Assembly: GCF_036850765.1 (NCBI RefSeq)
Contig: NC_089495.1
Location: 28,736,875 to 28,800,874 of the forward strand
Direction of reading: 5' to 3'
DNA length: 64,000 bases
Source: Saccopteryx bilineata
Taxonomy: Eukaryota > Chordata > Mammalia > Chiroptera > Emballonuridae
Positions 31,173 through 45,425 of the stretch are shown here, piece by piece (within the stretch, counting starts at the first letter, position 1; each line of letters starts with the position of its first letter). The translations under genes and the position numbers were made by a program. The notes under the pieces were generated by a model. That model was given only the letters and a program-made list of their open reading frames with translations, made no database searches and was not told the origin of the DNA.

Positions 31173-31541
31173 AAAAAAAATTTTTTTTCTGAAGTTGGAA
31201 ATGGAGAGGCAGTCAGTCAGACTCCCGAATGCGCCCGACCAGGATCCACCAGCACACCCACCAGGGGGTGATGCTTTGCCCATCTGGGGCATCGCTCTGT
31301 TGCAACCAGAGCCATTCTAGCACCTGAGGCAGAGGCCACAGAGCCATCCTCAGCGCCTGGGCCAACTTTGCTCTAATGGAGCCTTGGCTGCAGGAAGGGA
31401 AGAGAGAGACAGAGAGGAGGGAGAGGAGGAGGGGTGGAGAGGCAGATGGGCATTTCTCCTGTGTGCCCTGGCTGGGAATTGAACCCGGGACTCCTGAACG
31501 CCAGGCCGACACTCTACCACTGAGCAAACTGGCCAGGGCCA
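31173..31541 (-). repeat. tRNA-derived bat SINE (long type), minus strand
   Basis: The minus strand starts 'ggccctggccagtttgctca', with an intact B box (ggttcaattcc), the (CT)n body, 'ctccattagagcaaagttgg' and a 'gtctgactgactgcctctcc' end. The A-rich tail abuts aaaaatttttt-type flanks. Several short ORFs here are SINE by-products. Confidence 0.9.
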
Positions 31542-32354
31542 AAAATTTTTTTAAATTGTATATTTCCACCAACCCTGTGAGTGTGGTATTATTATTCACA
31601 CATCAAAGATGAGGAGAATGGGACCCAGGGTGGTTAAAAACTTCCCGGAAAGACACACAGCTAAGAGGTAACAAAGCTAGACTTTAAAACTAGATGCTTC
31701 TCAACTAGACTACCAATTAGGACTAAAGATTTGGGCTCACAAGCTTGCCAAGGTGTCATGTCAATGAAGTCTACAAATGAAGGGAAATTCACCTTCAAGA
31801 GAGATGGTGAAGGAATAAGCTAATGACAGAGCTTCACAATAGGGTAGACTTTGGGTTAAGGATAAGAATAATAACATCAGTTTGCTTCTTCTTGACATAA
31901 TCTGTAATAAATAGTCTGAACAAATAAAATTTAGACCAGATTTCCTTGAATCATCTCAATTACCAGAGCTTTACTATGGGCAAAACTAGAACTGTAAAGA
32001 GATCATCAATTGTTATAATGAGAAAATTATTATATTGCCCTCTTGGAAATTCTGCATTTCCTATTATTTCTTTCTCTCCTTCCCATGTAGTCTAAATTGA
32101 AATTTAATTAAGGCTGAAACTCAGTTCAGAAAATTACTGACAATCATCTCTACTTGATTTTCTCACTAAAATAGATCCATTGAAGGACTAGGCAGCTAAA
32201 TTTGGTCTTAGTTCTTTCTTATTTAATTAACTCATTCAACAAAACTTATTGAAGACTTGCTATGTCTCAAGCATTTGTTGTCTCAAGAATTGGTATACTA
32301 GGCATAAGACACAATCCTTACCTTCAAGGAGCTCACAGTACAATTACATGATCT
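31542..32354. other. Non-genic stretch with MIR-like fragment
   Basis: About 31,590-31,700 (gatgaggagaatgggaccca, gacacacagctaagaggtaa) resembles a MIR-type core. Otherwise AT-rich, nothing recognised. Confidence 0.4.
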
Positions 32355-32368
32355 AAAGAAAGTGACTT

Positions 32369-32524
32369 CTGCTTGACCTGTGATGGCGCAGTAAAGCATT
32401 GACCTGGAATGCTGAGGTTGCTGGTTTGAAACCCTGGGCTTTCCTGGTCAAGCCACATATGGGAGTTGATGCTTTCTAGCCTCCTCCCCTAAAATGAATA
32501 AGTAAAATCTTAAAAAAAAAAAAA
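32369..32524 (+). repeat. tRNA-derived bat SINE (short type), with target duplication
   Basis: 'gcttgacctgtgatggcgca' head, B box 'ggtttgaaacc', 'cacatatgggagttgatgct' and a short A tail. A 14-bp direct repeat aaagaaagtgactt flanks it (about 32,355-32,368 and 32,526-32,539). Confidence 0.93.
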
Positions 32525-32539
32525 AGAAAGAAAGTGACT

Positions 32540-33684
32540 TCAGTGTCCTCAAACTCAATTTGTTCCCCTGTAAAACAGATAGAACAATTTTAACCCTTTG
32601 AGTAGTATGAATGTTCATGTATGTCCTCGTGTCTCCTGACCATCCAGAGTGGGATCAATTTATTTTAAAAATGTGTAAGGCAGCATTAAAAAAAGGCAAA
32701 TGTATGTTGTTCTTGTTTCCATAAATTGGTTATCAAACAAACATGATTTTAAGTTAATAAAACTGGAACTGAAACTAATTTCATTTTTTGAAGAAAAAAA
32801 CCCAAAAAAACTCCTGGGGGTCAGCGAGCATGAAAAACACTCACTACTCAAAGGGTTAATCTCTTTTTTGAGAAACTAAATATTCCCATAGTATCAAGGC
32901 AGCCTGTGCTGCATTGCAGAATGAAAAGTAACTTATGAGAAAATTATTTTTACCTTTTATACACTGCTTCATTTAACAGTCAATAAGCTAAACCTAAACT
33001 ATGTGGATGAATTAGGCAATTTTCTGCCAAATGCTCTGACTTCCTATGAAACGACTTGCCGAGTTATATGAATTCACCTCCTCTTCTTAAGCATTCAAGA
33101 TGTAGAAGTAGAAGAATGAGTCTGATTTTACAGATTCACTAAATATGACATTATTTAGGATTAGGTTTGTCTTTAGGTAACAGGGCCCCAAAAAAGAGTA
33201 ATTCAAATAAGACAAAAGTTTATTTCTCTTCCACATAAGAGAAGCTGGAGGTAAGTAAGTCCAAGACTCATCTACTAGTTCCAAAATTGTCTCGATGAAA
33301 TCAAATTTGATATAGTCTTTGTCCACTTGGTCCAAGAGATTACAGGCATCACATTTATATATTTCCTAGTGGCAGGATGGACAAAGGTAGTTAGAATGGC
33401 ATACCCTTTTTCACATGACCAATGTTCTTGCAACCCATTGGTCAAAACTTAGATACACAGCCACACTTTGCTACAAGGGAGGCCAAGAAATGTAGTTTTT
33501 AGTCAGGAGACAATGTGCCTAGCTAAAGGTCTTATTAGAATAAGTATTTGTAAGGCAACTAGCTGCCACCAGCAGAGGGAACATCAGAAAGACTATTGAT
33601 AAATATTCATTAACCTCTCCCCCAGACTTCCTTCCTTTCTGAGAGCTACCATCTGCTGCTGCCTAGTACAACTCCAACTCTAGC
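32540..33684. repeat. Non-genic stretch; ancient interspersed repeat at about 33,150-33,540
   Basis: The motif 'gtttatttctcttccacata', later 'cattggtcaaaacttagata', and 'gggaggccaagaaatgtagt' form a pattern I know from an ancient mammal-wide repeat, but I cannot give its family name with confidence. The 82-codon ORF inside it is not a gene. Confidence 0.4.
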
Positions 33685-33871
33685 CAGTGGTTTTCAAATG
33701 TTAGCAGGCATCGGAGTCACCTGGAGGACTTATTAAAACACAGATTGTTGAGACGAAGCCCCAGCATTTCTTATTCAGTAGATCTGAAGTGGGGCCAGAC
33801 AATTTGCGTTTTAATAAGTTCCCAGGTGATGCTGGTGCTGCTGGTCTGGGAACCATACTTGAGAATTACTG
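33685..33871 (+). mobile_element. MER5A: MER5A-type hAT MITE
   Basis: Ends 'cagtggttttcaaatgttag' and 'catacttgagaattactg' are imperfect inverted repeats. The internal 'gagtcacctggaggacttat' and 'cccaggtgatgctggtgctg' are hallmark MER5A text. Flanked by ctctag / ctctaa-like octamers. An ancient eutherian-wide insertion. Confidence 0.85.
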
Positions 33872-34655
33872 CTCTAAACAAATGCACAAAACAAGAATGA
33901 AAGGAAAAATGGGGAATGCAAGAGATTACGAGTGTTAATGATAAAGTGGGCAATAAAGAGTAGGACTGGCAAATAATAGTGACATCAAGCCATGAAGATC
34001 AGAACACTGTATATCAGCACCTCTAAGCCATTGACTAAGCCTCAGAAGAGTTCTTCTAGTGTTCCAGGACATTTTGGCACATAAAATAAACCAGACGATG
34101 TTTTTCAAGAGATTCTGGGTGTAACTGTGCCCTGATCTAACTCAACCTGCCTTTTTGGAAATAGCAGAGACCATACTTTATCACTCCAAATTGTTAAAGT
34201 CTGATTTGTTCCTTACTTCTGACACATCATCCACACCCTCACTGGAATTGTTGGTGTATAACCTGCCTGGGATATTTGACTCAAGTTTTCCCTGGGAAGG
34301 TAGAATACCGACCCTGAAATAATCATAAGCAGCTTCCTGTCTCCCACACACTCATGAAATCAGTTACCTGAGAGGCCCCCACTTTCCTTGTCATCTCTCT
34401 GGAACCTCTTAAACATGAGCTCTTCTATTGGTGGAGTTGCCAGGGATGGCAAGGCAGAAACTTCTAGCCACTGGTCAGAAGGAACAACCACATTCTCTGG
34501 TTAGGTGGGGCACCTTACTTTCTGACTATGGGCTTGTTTTTGTATTTATTTTACATGTTTCCCCCAAGAAGATAATTTTACTAATGGCTATATATATATG
34601 GGATGTGGGTTTATAGTTGTAATTACACAAAACAGTTTATTCTTGTATTATTTTT
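33872..34655. other. Non-genic spacer
   Basis: No gene or named repeat recognised. Confidence 0.4.
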
Positions 34656-34660
34656 ATTAT

Positions 34661-35331
34661 TGTATGGCCAATAGCCACAGCCACCATCACAGCCATCTGG
34701 CCTGTGCAGGTTTGCATTTGATTCAGACAGATGGTAATGAAACAACAGAACCAAGAACTGGTGGGCCATTAGCTTTAATCCTAGCTTGCACCCAGTGGGC
34801 AAGAAATACACACAGTGGGAAAACACTTCCCTTTCCATTCAGGGCTCCCAAAGCCACTGATTTATCCAGGTTTCCTAGAATCAAAGGTTTTTAGATAAAA
34901 GTGGCAGAATATAAATTCCTCACCAGCCTTATTCACCTCTGTTCCCCATCTCCTTCTCTCTGCACAAACTCTGCACAAACTGGTTTTTCCTTCAGCACTC
35001 CACCATCTTGGCTGCTTCTCTCCTCCATGTGGCCTTTCTCTGCTTTCCTCCAGCATGGGCTCCTCTGCCCCATTTTATAGTGTAGAAATCAAAATTTTTA
35101 AGCCAATATACAAACAAGGAAGTCTTTGATACAAAGTCACTTATCTGAGGCATAAGTAGGATTCCTCATGAGAGTGCACCACCCCCTATCATGCAACAGT
35201 CAAGGGTGTGGGGAAAAGCTTAGTCTTAAAACTAAGCCTTAGGCTATAAGGACCGTGCCTGCCCCCACACCCAATGCAAACTATAAGCAAGCAAACATAT
35301 ATATCATATTTACAAACTTATCTGACCAACA
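34661..35331 (-). mobile_element. Solo LTR of the ERV-L/S-like lineage (long-form LTR)
   Basis: 671 bp, minus strand tgttggtcagataagtttgt...ccataca. A perfect 5-bp duplication ATTAT flanks it (34,656-34,660 and 35,332-35,336), showing the interior was lost by LTR-LTR recombination. The U3 half matches the young provirus LTR; the R/U5 half differs and instead matches the older LTRs at 20,674/26,739 and 49,946. Confidence 0.93.
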
Positions 35332-35336
35332 ATTAT

Positions 35337-37774
<2,438 letters not shown>

Positions 37775-38140
37775 GGCCCTGGCCGATTGGCTCAGTGGTA
37801 GAGCATTGGCCTGGTGTGCGGGGGACCCAGGTTCGATTCCCAGCCAGGGCACATAGGAGAAGCGCCCATTTGCTTCTCCACCCCCCACCTCCTTCCTCTC
37901 TGTCTCTCTCTTCCCCTCCCACAGCCAAGGCTCCATTGGAGCAAAGATGGCCCGGGCGCTGGGGATGGCTCCTTGGCCTCTGCCCCAGGCGCTAGAGTGG
38001 CTCTGGTCGCGGCAGAGCGACGCCCCGGAGGGGCAGAGCATCACCAAGGCGGCCGGGTGGATCCCGGTCGGACGCATGCGGGAGTCTGTCTGACTGTCTC
38101 TCCCTGTTTCCAGCTTCAGAAAAATACAAAAAAAAAATTA
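37775..38140 (+). repeat. tRNA-derived bat SINE (long type)
   Basis: 'ggccctggccgattggctca' head with intact A and B boxes, full C/T-rich body, 'ctccattggagcaaagatgg', a high-CpG middle (cggcagagcgacgccccg) and an A-rich tail at 38,128-38,138. CpG retention implies a young copy. A second SINE follows immediately. Confidence 0.93.
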
Positions 38141-38145
38141 TAAAT

Positions 38146-38532
38146 AGCCTGACCAAGCAGTGGTGCAGTCAGGCTATGGAATGCTGAGGACCCAGCATTA
38201 GCCTGAGATGCTGAGGACCCAAGTTCAAAACGCCGAGGTTGCCACCTTGAGTATGGGTTCACCAGCTTGAGCACGGGGTCGCGGGCTTGAGCATAGGATC
38301 ATAGACATGACCTCATGCTTGCTGGTTTGAGCCCAAAGGTTGCTGGCTTGAGTCCAAGGTCACTGGCTTGAGCAAGTGGTCACTGGCCCAGCTGCAGCCC
38401 CCCAGTCAAGGCACATATGAGAAAGTAATCAATAAACAACTAAAGTGCTGCAACTATGTGTTGATCCTTATTATCTCTCTTTCTTCCTGTCTATCCCTCC
38501 AACTCTCTCTTTCTCTCAAAAAAAAAAAAAAG
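38146..38532 (+). repeat. tRNA-derived bat SINE (reiterated type), adjacent to the previous SINE
   Basis: Starts 'gcctgaccaagcagtggtgc'. Several 20-28-bp reiterations of 'ttgagc...ggtcgc/ggttgctggc' follow, then 'gcacatatgagaaagtaatc' and 'aataaacaac', a C/T-rich tail and oligo(A). The tail becomes (GAAA)n to about 38,560. It appears to have inserted in the A tail of the preceding element. Confidence 0.85.
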
Positions 38533-38569
38533 AAAAAGAAAGAAAGAAAGAAAAGGAAATGATGAACAG

Positions 38570-41175
38570 GAAAACAAAACAATCAAACATAAGACCTATG
38601 TAAAAATCCTGCAATGATAAATGTATATCTAAAGAATAAAAATGAAAATAAATTATAAATTTTTTAAATTCATTCTCTAGAATAAGATTCAATAAGAAAA
38701 TATAAAAGATTTAGACTGCATCACACTCTTAAGAAACTTTTTAAAAATAAAGTCTCTCAATAAGAAAAGAGGGGGATAATTAGTAAACTCGGTATTTTAC
38801 TAAACTATAGAGAAAAATCACAAAACACTAAAATCAGCAGTATTTATGGAGAATTAGCATAGAACAATCATACATGTGATAAATTGAATTAAAGAATAAA
38901 ATGAAACAACTGGAACAGAAACAACACGACAGAAGAAAATGTTCCTAAAATAATGAAGATTACCAATATTTAGACTGAAAAAATTTGCCATAATTTATCA
39001 ATAAAACTCAAGATATATCCTAAAGAATCTTCTGAATTTCAAAAAAGAAAAAGAAAAAGAAATACTACAAGCAACCTGACAAGTGTAACTAACAAAGAAA
39101 AAAGTCAGACTGACTTCAAAGGAACAGAAAGACAAACTAAGGATTAAAGCATGACACCCATGAAAATACCTGCTTGGTAGAGTCTAAGAAATGAATCAAA
39201 ATAAAAAGGCCATAATAAAGAATATTTGGGAAAAATCAATGTTGAATGTTTATTATATGTAAATGCAGAGTTGGGCTCAAGTAATTTTGCTAATTATATT
39301 GAAGGAAAAGATTATAGTTATCTAATTCTTCAAGGACAAGGTATGTAATATAGAAAATAATAACTAAAATATAATAATAATTTAATTAGATAATAATTTT
39401 ACTAAGAGAGTCATATAGGAATATACCAACAAAACCCAGATAGCAAAGTCTAAATGACCTAATATCTATAACAAAAAAAATAAATTAATGCTATTTAGTT
39501 TCTCAGTTTAAGTAGTAATTATAACTTTTGCCACATTAGTTAAACACATCAAGCAAGCATTTGCAATCAGAGGAAATAGAACACAGTTATCAAAAAACTG
39601 ACCCACAAGGAACATAAACATAAAACAAAAGAAAAGATACAGACAGAAGTAAGCTCATACCATAAAACAACAGGGAAATTATTTTTTAAAAATTAATTAA
39701 TTAATTAATTAATATGAAAACAAATGATGTGTGTGGAATTGTGTACCTGAAGTCTGTATAATGTTAACCAATGTCACTCAATAAATTCAATTAAAAGGAG
39801 AAATAAAGAGGGGGAAAAAACATGTACAAAGCAAAAACATAACAGAATAAATGTTTTGTAAACATAAATTGATAACTTACCTATTCAAAGAAATACTCAA
39901 TTTAGAGTTATAAAAAGACATAAATAACTTCAGTCTTAAAAAAACTAAAGTGGGTATTTATTAAGGCTGAAACTAAAATGATGTGCAAACATATTAGAGA
40001 TATGAAAAGTAAAATAAAACGACAAACAGCTAAACCAGAAGGAATTAGATTTTCAAAAGCTATGTCTTGCAACGTTGCATTCAGAATTAAAGGATTAAAT
40101 AGGACAAAGCAAGTCCTATTTTAATGATGAAGACATAACATTCAATGAATGTATATTTAACCTCTACCTGTATGCGTCAAGTAAAATAAAATTAAATATA
40201 TGAAATAAAAATCTGTTTAAAGTGCAATAAAAATTTTACTGAAATACACTGGGAGTAGGAAACTTAAATGCAGTTAAAAATCAACTATAAAAAGACTTTA
40301 ATGTTTTAAATAAAGCATACCTGTTCTGAATAATATAATAAGAAAACTTATAATACACATTATTCAATTTCAGGTTCTATATATAACACTCCATATATAA
40401 TAAATAAAATATACCAACTTTTTATGTTCCAATGCTATATTTTTTAAACAGTATATCATATAAAATGTGAAGGAAATTTAAATAAATTCCAAAGATAATG
40501 CAACACCTCTTTGGATCACAATGCTGCAAAATAAGAAACAAACAACAGAAGTGCAAATAATTGACAAACTAAAATATTTTAGACTCTAATAAAAATGTGT
40601 GTTGTTTTAAATCATCTGACTCAGGTCAAAGAGAATGGCAAAGTTATAATTAAAACAATAAATAACAGTAAAGAAAACTTTTGCCTTCAAACTTACTGAA
40701 TGTGAACAAAATTGTGCTCAGAGGATGATTCATAGCCTTAAATGATATTATTACTTAGAAGAAACTGGTATCAATTATAGTTTTAATTCATAAAGTTGAA
40801 AAGAATAAATTTTAAAATTTAAGGAAAACATATGAAATAAATTTACATGGATAAAACTACAACTCAAAGACTTCATGTTTTATAACCCTAAACAGCAAAA
40901 CAGATGAATCCACTAACTTATCTTCCAAGAAGTAAAAAAACCAAAACACAAATATACAATACTAGATAAGATAAAGGGAATATATACACATGTTTAATGA
41001 AAATTGGAAGATATTTTTTACAAAAAAATACTCTATTTGATACTATATTAGTTAAATGGAAAAATGGATAATAAAGACTTTATTAAAAAATATAAACTAT
41101 GCAAATTAACTCAAAAAAGTAAAAATATCTAGGTTAATAACCACTGGGAAGAAAAATTAAGAATACTAAAAAAAA
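38570..41175 (+). repeat. A-rich, LINE-like decayed sequence
   Basis: 2.6 kb of strongly A-rich plus strand with no ORF over 60 codons. At 39,735-39,800 'tgtgtacctgaagtctgtat' and 'caataaattcaattaaaagg' form an L1-type 3' end. 40,460-40,900 is reminiscent of L1 ORF2 C-terminal text but is too mutated to translate. (TTAA)n lies at 39,692-39,712 and a C10 run at about 41,209. Confidence 0.45.
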
Positions 41176-41484
41176 CCCAAAAAAACAAACAAACAACAAT
41201 ACCCTTACCCCCCCCCCCAAAAGTAAAGACAGAGCTCAGATGGTTCTAAATGTGATTCAAGGTAGTGCAGTAGTTTTTGAATGAAATACCAAATTCTGAA
41301 AAGATGAGGATTTTTCTAATGTTTTCCTGAGGCTGTAGCCCTGGGAATAGCCTGAACTCATGGCCAGCTAAATCAGAAATAAATTTTAAACCTTATTTTT
41401 TTAGGCAGCATCAGGAGCCAAGAGAAAGTAGACAGTTAAATAAAACATCAGTTCACACCTATTAAAATCAGTAGAGGCAAGGTT

Positions 41485-41830
41485 TCATGCCAAATTGGCT
41501 TGAAGAAATAGTGTGGCAGGTATGCTTTTAATGAAGATCATTTCTCCACCTTCCTGTTTTAATTTGATTTCCCTGGCAGAGTTGTGCTTCTTTGGCTTGG
41601 AGGAAATCTGCTTAACTACCACCATCTCAACTGGGAGCCAGACAGGACTGGATTTCCTCACCACTTCTGCAGTTTGGCTTTTGACTTCCACACGGATAAC
41701 AGCCTTGCCTTCACCAAAGTCCTGGAGATGGTCCAGCAGGAAAGGAGAGACTGTTCTGTTTGGCCGGGACAGGCCACACGATGTCAGTGGCAGAGGCTGT
41801 GCCTACTTTAAGTTAAATTATGAACGATAT
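41485..41830 (-). pseudogene. Unidentified coding-like remnant
   Basis: The minus-strand ORF 41,485-41,691 (68 codons) and the same frame upstream to about 41,720 read as plausible protein (PVWLPVEMVVVKQISSKPKK) with Lys/Glu-rich composition. I do not recognise the family; no splice sites or poly(A) tail were found to call a processed pseudogene. It could equally be part of an old transposon. Confidence 0.2.
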
Positions 41831-42107
41831 CCTCTTCTCAGATTCATGGCCGCTGCCTACTCTCTTTGTAAACAGCTCCAAACTGCAAAGCAGCCCCTCT
41901 AGCTGGGAGCCCAGCTGAGGCCTAAAGCTTCTGTCTAGCTTTAGAGCAGGCTGGTTCTGCATTCACAGTGAGCCTCCAGGGCTCTCCATATATAACCACA
42001 CTTTCCTTATAGATTACATAAAAATTTCATGGCTGTTTCATTGTTTTTCAAATGCAAAATGTCCCATAAGGCCTTAATCCAGACAGACAAGGGTTTGCTG
42101 AGGATGT

Positions 42108-42570
42108 CTGTATTTGTTTCCTACTGCTGCTGTAGCAAACTGCCACAAACATAATGGCTTAAAACAACACCCATTTTAAAATCTTACACGCCAGGAAGTT
42201 AAAAGTACAAAATGAGTGTTATGGCTGAAATTGAAGTGTCAATAGAACCCTCTAGAAGTTCTAGAAAACCCACCCCTTGCCTTTTCCAGCTTCTAAAGGC
42301 CTCCTGTATTCCTTGGCTCATGGCCCTTTCCTCCATCTTTAAAGTTCATTATGCCAGTCTCTATTCCAATTGTCACATCTTCTCTACTGACTGTACCCCC
42401 TTACCTCTCTCTTAGAAAGACCCTGTGATTACATGGGGCCCACACAAATAAACCAGGATAATCTCACCATCCCAAGATTTTTAACATAATCACATCCACA
42501 AAGACCCTTCTGCCATGTAAAGTAACATAACCACAAGCTCCAGAGACTAGGGCCTGGACATCATGGGAAG
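42108..42570 (-). mobile_element. MaLR (MLT1-type) LTR, minus strand
   Basis: Plus-strand text 'ctactgctgctgtagcaaac' followed by 'ataatggcttaaaacaacac', then 'gattacatggggcccacaca' and 'aataaaccaggataatctca', is the reverse of standard MLT1 landmarks. Diverged; its ORF at 42,212-42,415 is spurious. Confidence 0.65.
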
Positions 42571-43261
42571 CCCGCTTTTCTACACACTACAATGTCCTCT
42601 ATGGATAGGTCAGCCTGACCAATATAATTCAACCAGGCAGGAGCTGCAACAAAGTTGTAAGTGATTAAGAGCCGATGAAAGAACAAGAGGTGTAATGAAT
42701 GCTGAGATGTCAAAGGAAAGAGGACATTTTGTTTGAGAGTGGTCAGCTGAACCATCATGGAAGCGGAGGCAGGAAGCAGGACTGCATCATAAAGGATGAG
42801 GGAGAGTTATGTTTCCCTGAGTCCTAGAGGGGGCCTTGATGAGCAGGAGTCAGTTAAGGATATGAAATGCCAGCACTTTCATTGTATTTCTTGTAAAGGC
42901 ATCGCCAGCCCTACGAACACCAAATAAATGGTTCTTGAGAAAGAAGTGAGAGACTTCTGTACGTACAGAAGTGAGAAGTCTTCTTTATCTTTGGAGAGAC
43001 CCCTTTAACTCCCACCTATACACTCCCGCAACTCCCAGAAAAAATCAGTCATTATCCCTCAGAATACATTGGAGGTGACTGGGTCAAGGCTATGACCAAA
43101 AGGAGCCTCTATTCCTTAGAAGAAGTCTTATCAATTTCTCTATTCAACAGGAAGGGGATGCGTCCTAAATTCCTCAGTTAGAACTCAAATCCCTTTCTCC
43201 ATGAAACAATGTTCATAATGAATTTAAAATGTAGTTGGAAAGGACATCAGAGAGCAACTAG

Positions 43262-43469
43262 CCCAGTAGTTTTCAAACTTTTTATACTTGGGGACCAGTG
43301 AAAATAGGAGAATTATTTTTAGGACCACTAAGGCAGAAATCACCCTGAGCATAAGCAAATTCAACTAAGGCATTGGGTTTTTAAGCTACATACAACATCA
43401 GGGTGGTTAACTCTTTCACGGACCAGCATGAAATTTGGCAAACTGGGGACCGGCAGTTGAAAAACATGG
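43262..43469 (+). mobile_element. Decayed hAT MITE
   Basis: 'cagtagttttcaaacttttt' at the left and 'gcagttgaaaaacatg' at the right are imperfect inverted repeats. Internal 'ggggaccagtgaaaatagga' and 'ggggaccggcagttgaa' are also mirrored. Target duplication no longer clear. Confidence 0.55.
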
Positions 43470-45070
43470 ACAACCTTCCTCAAAAAGAAAGCTGGTGGTA
43501 AAAGGCTAAATTCTCCCATCTACAAAAAGATATGTGAAACCTCTGTTCCATTTTTATTTTCCTTGGATTTTTAAAAAGTATTTGTTTTTTGTTTAATTCA
43601 AAGCCATCTGAACTCTACCGTTCTTTAAACAGATACTTATGTAACAGTCATTCACAAATATAAGAGGACATGGCCAAGAGGAATGTATTCCCACCACTAA
43701 CTAATAAATAACTGGCAAACTGAACAGGTCCCTTAGCAAGCTGGCCCAATATAGTCACTGATGTACAATACACTACTCCTCCTAATTTCTGAGGGAGATT
43801 GTCAGTTCCTCCTAAATTATCATCTGACATATTAATTCCATATCCATGGAATTCTCTTTCTGCAGATTTGCTTACCAAGACCCACATCTATTCATTCCTC
43901 AATCCCAGCTCACCCCTTCTAACTTTTCTAACATGTTTTGTATCCATCCTCAGAGTCATAATGTGAGTGGACAAAGAAGAACAATGTACACCTTAACCAC
44001 AGCATTCTTGCTATCAAGGACTAGCATGCCCCTAATAAGATCGGGGATGATGCTACCAGGCTAGACACTGTACGTACAGAAAAGAAAACGTCAAGTATGG
44101 TCTCAGGCTTAGAGCATGCTTCTATGATCTCATGAAGCTTACAGTCCAATGCAGAAGATAAAAATTAAACAACCATCCAAATGAACATATACAGTAATTT
44201 TATGTTTTCATAAGTACTCTGAATAAAATATATGCTATGACTCGTATTTCATGTGTTTTCTCTTTCTCTTCATCCTCCAAATTTGAAGACCAGATATCTG
44301 TTCTATCAAGGCTCTTTGATTATACTTTAGAACTCTCTGTGATGTAGGCAAACGTTCCATATCTCTACCATCAGATATGGTAGCTACTAGCCACATGTAG
44401 TGGTTGAACACTTGAAATATGACTAGTGTGACTGAGGAAGTAAATTTGAAATTTTAATCAATTTAAATGTAAGTGCAAATAGCCACATATGGTGAGTGGT
44501 CAGTGTACTGCGCAGCACAGGTCTCAATATTCAAGCTGTGTAAGAGCCTCAGCCATAATTGTGTCATCCTCCTAGAGCAATGCTAGCCTAGTGCTTGATA
44601 CATATTTTACAGTAAGTAGATATTTCCTATTTGATCGAATGGAGAGGAAAGAAGGATTAAATGTACCTATTGTGCTAACATGGAAAGAGGCAACAATTTC
44701 TTGCTTAAATTCTCTCTCTACGTCTCCTTGCTAGTTGTACAAATTTTGGCAAACTATAGTTTTTAAATTTTTAATAATATAAAAATAATATAATAATTGT
44801 TAGCGTGTATTAAATATTTAGTGCATGAAATCTTTTATGCAAATTTGTTTGATGCATGAGACAAGCCTATATTTCAAGTGAGGAAACTAAGACTAACAAG
44901 TTAAGTAAATGATTTCAAACTGAAGGTCATTACTATAAAATTAATTAAGTTGATTCTACTTGTCTAAATGTACAATTCATATATACTTATATATGTACGT
45001 GTATTATGTGTATATATGGTATGTGCATATATGTGTCTATGCATTTTCCTGAGTGTTTGAAAACCACTAG
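43470..45070. other. Non-genic stretch
   Basis: About 44,870-44,950 (gaggaaactaagactaacaa) resembles a MIR core; an alternating (TA/TG)n tract lies at about 44,980-45,045. No coding sequence recognised. Confidence 0.4.
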
Positions 45071-45080
45071 ATTAAGTAAC

Positions 45081-45415
45081 ATTTTTTTGTTTGAACAGAG
45101 ACAGAGAGAGAGTCAGAGAGAGGGATAGATAGGGACAGACAGACAGGAACGAATAGAGAGGAGAAGCATCAATCATCAGTTTTTCGTTGCAACACCTTAG
45201 TTGTTCATTGATTGTTTTCTCATATGTGCCTTGATTGTGGGCCTTCTGCAGACTGAGTAACTCCTTGCTCGAGCCAGTAACCTTGGGTCCAAGCTGGTGA
45301 GCTTTGCTCAAACCAGATGAGCCCACGCGCAAGCTGGAGACCTCGGGGTCTCAAACCTGGGTCCTCTGCCTCCCAGTCTGACACTCTATCCACTGTACCA
45401 CTGCGTGGTCAGGCA
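45081..45415 (-). repeat. tRNA-derived bat SINE (reiterated type), minus strand, perfect target duplication
   Basis: The minus strand begins 'gcctgaccacgcagtggtac', followed by reiterated 'gtcaccagcttg'-like units and the 'catatgagaaaacaatcaat' block. A perfect 10-bp duplication ATTAAGTAAC lies at 45,071-45,080 and 45,416-45,425. The target itself lies in a MIR-like element (gtaactttgccaagattatt). Confidence 0.93.
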
Positions 45416-45425
45416 ATTAAGTAAC

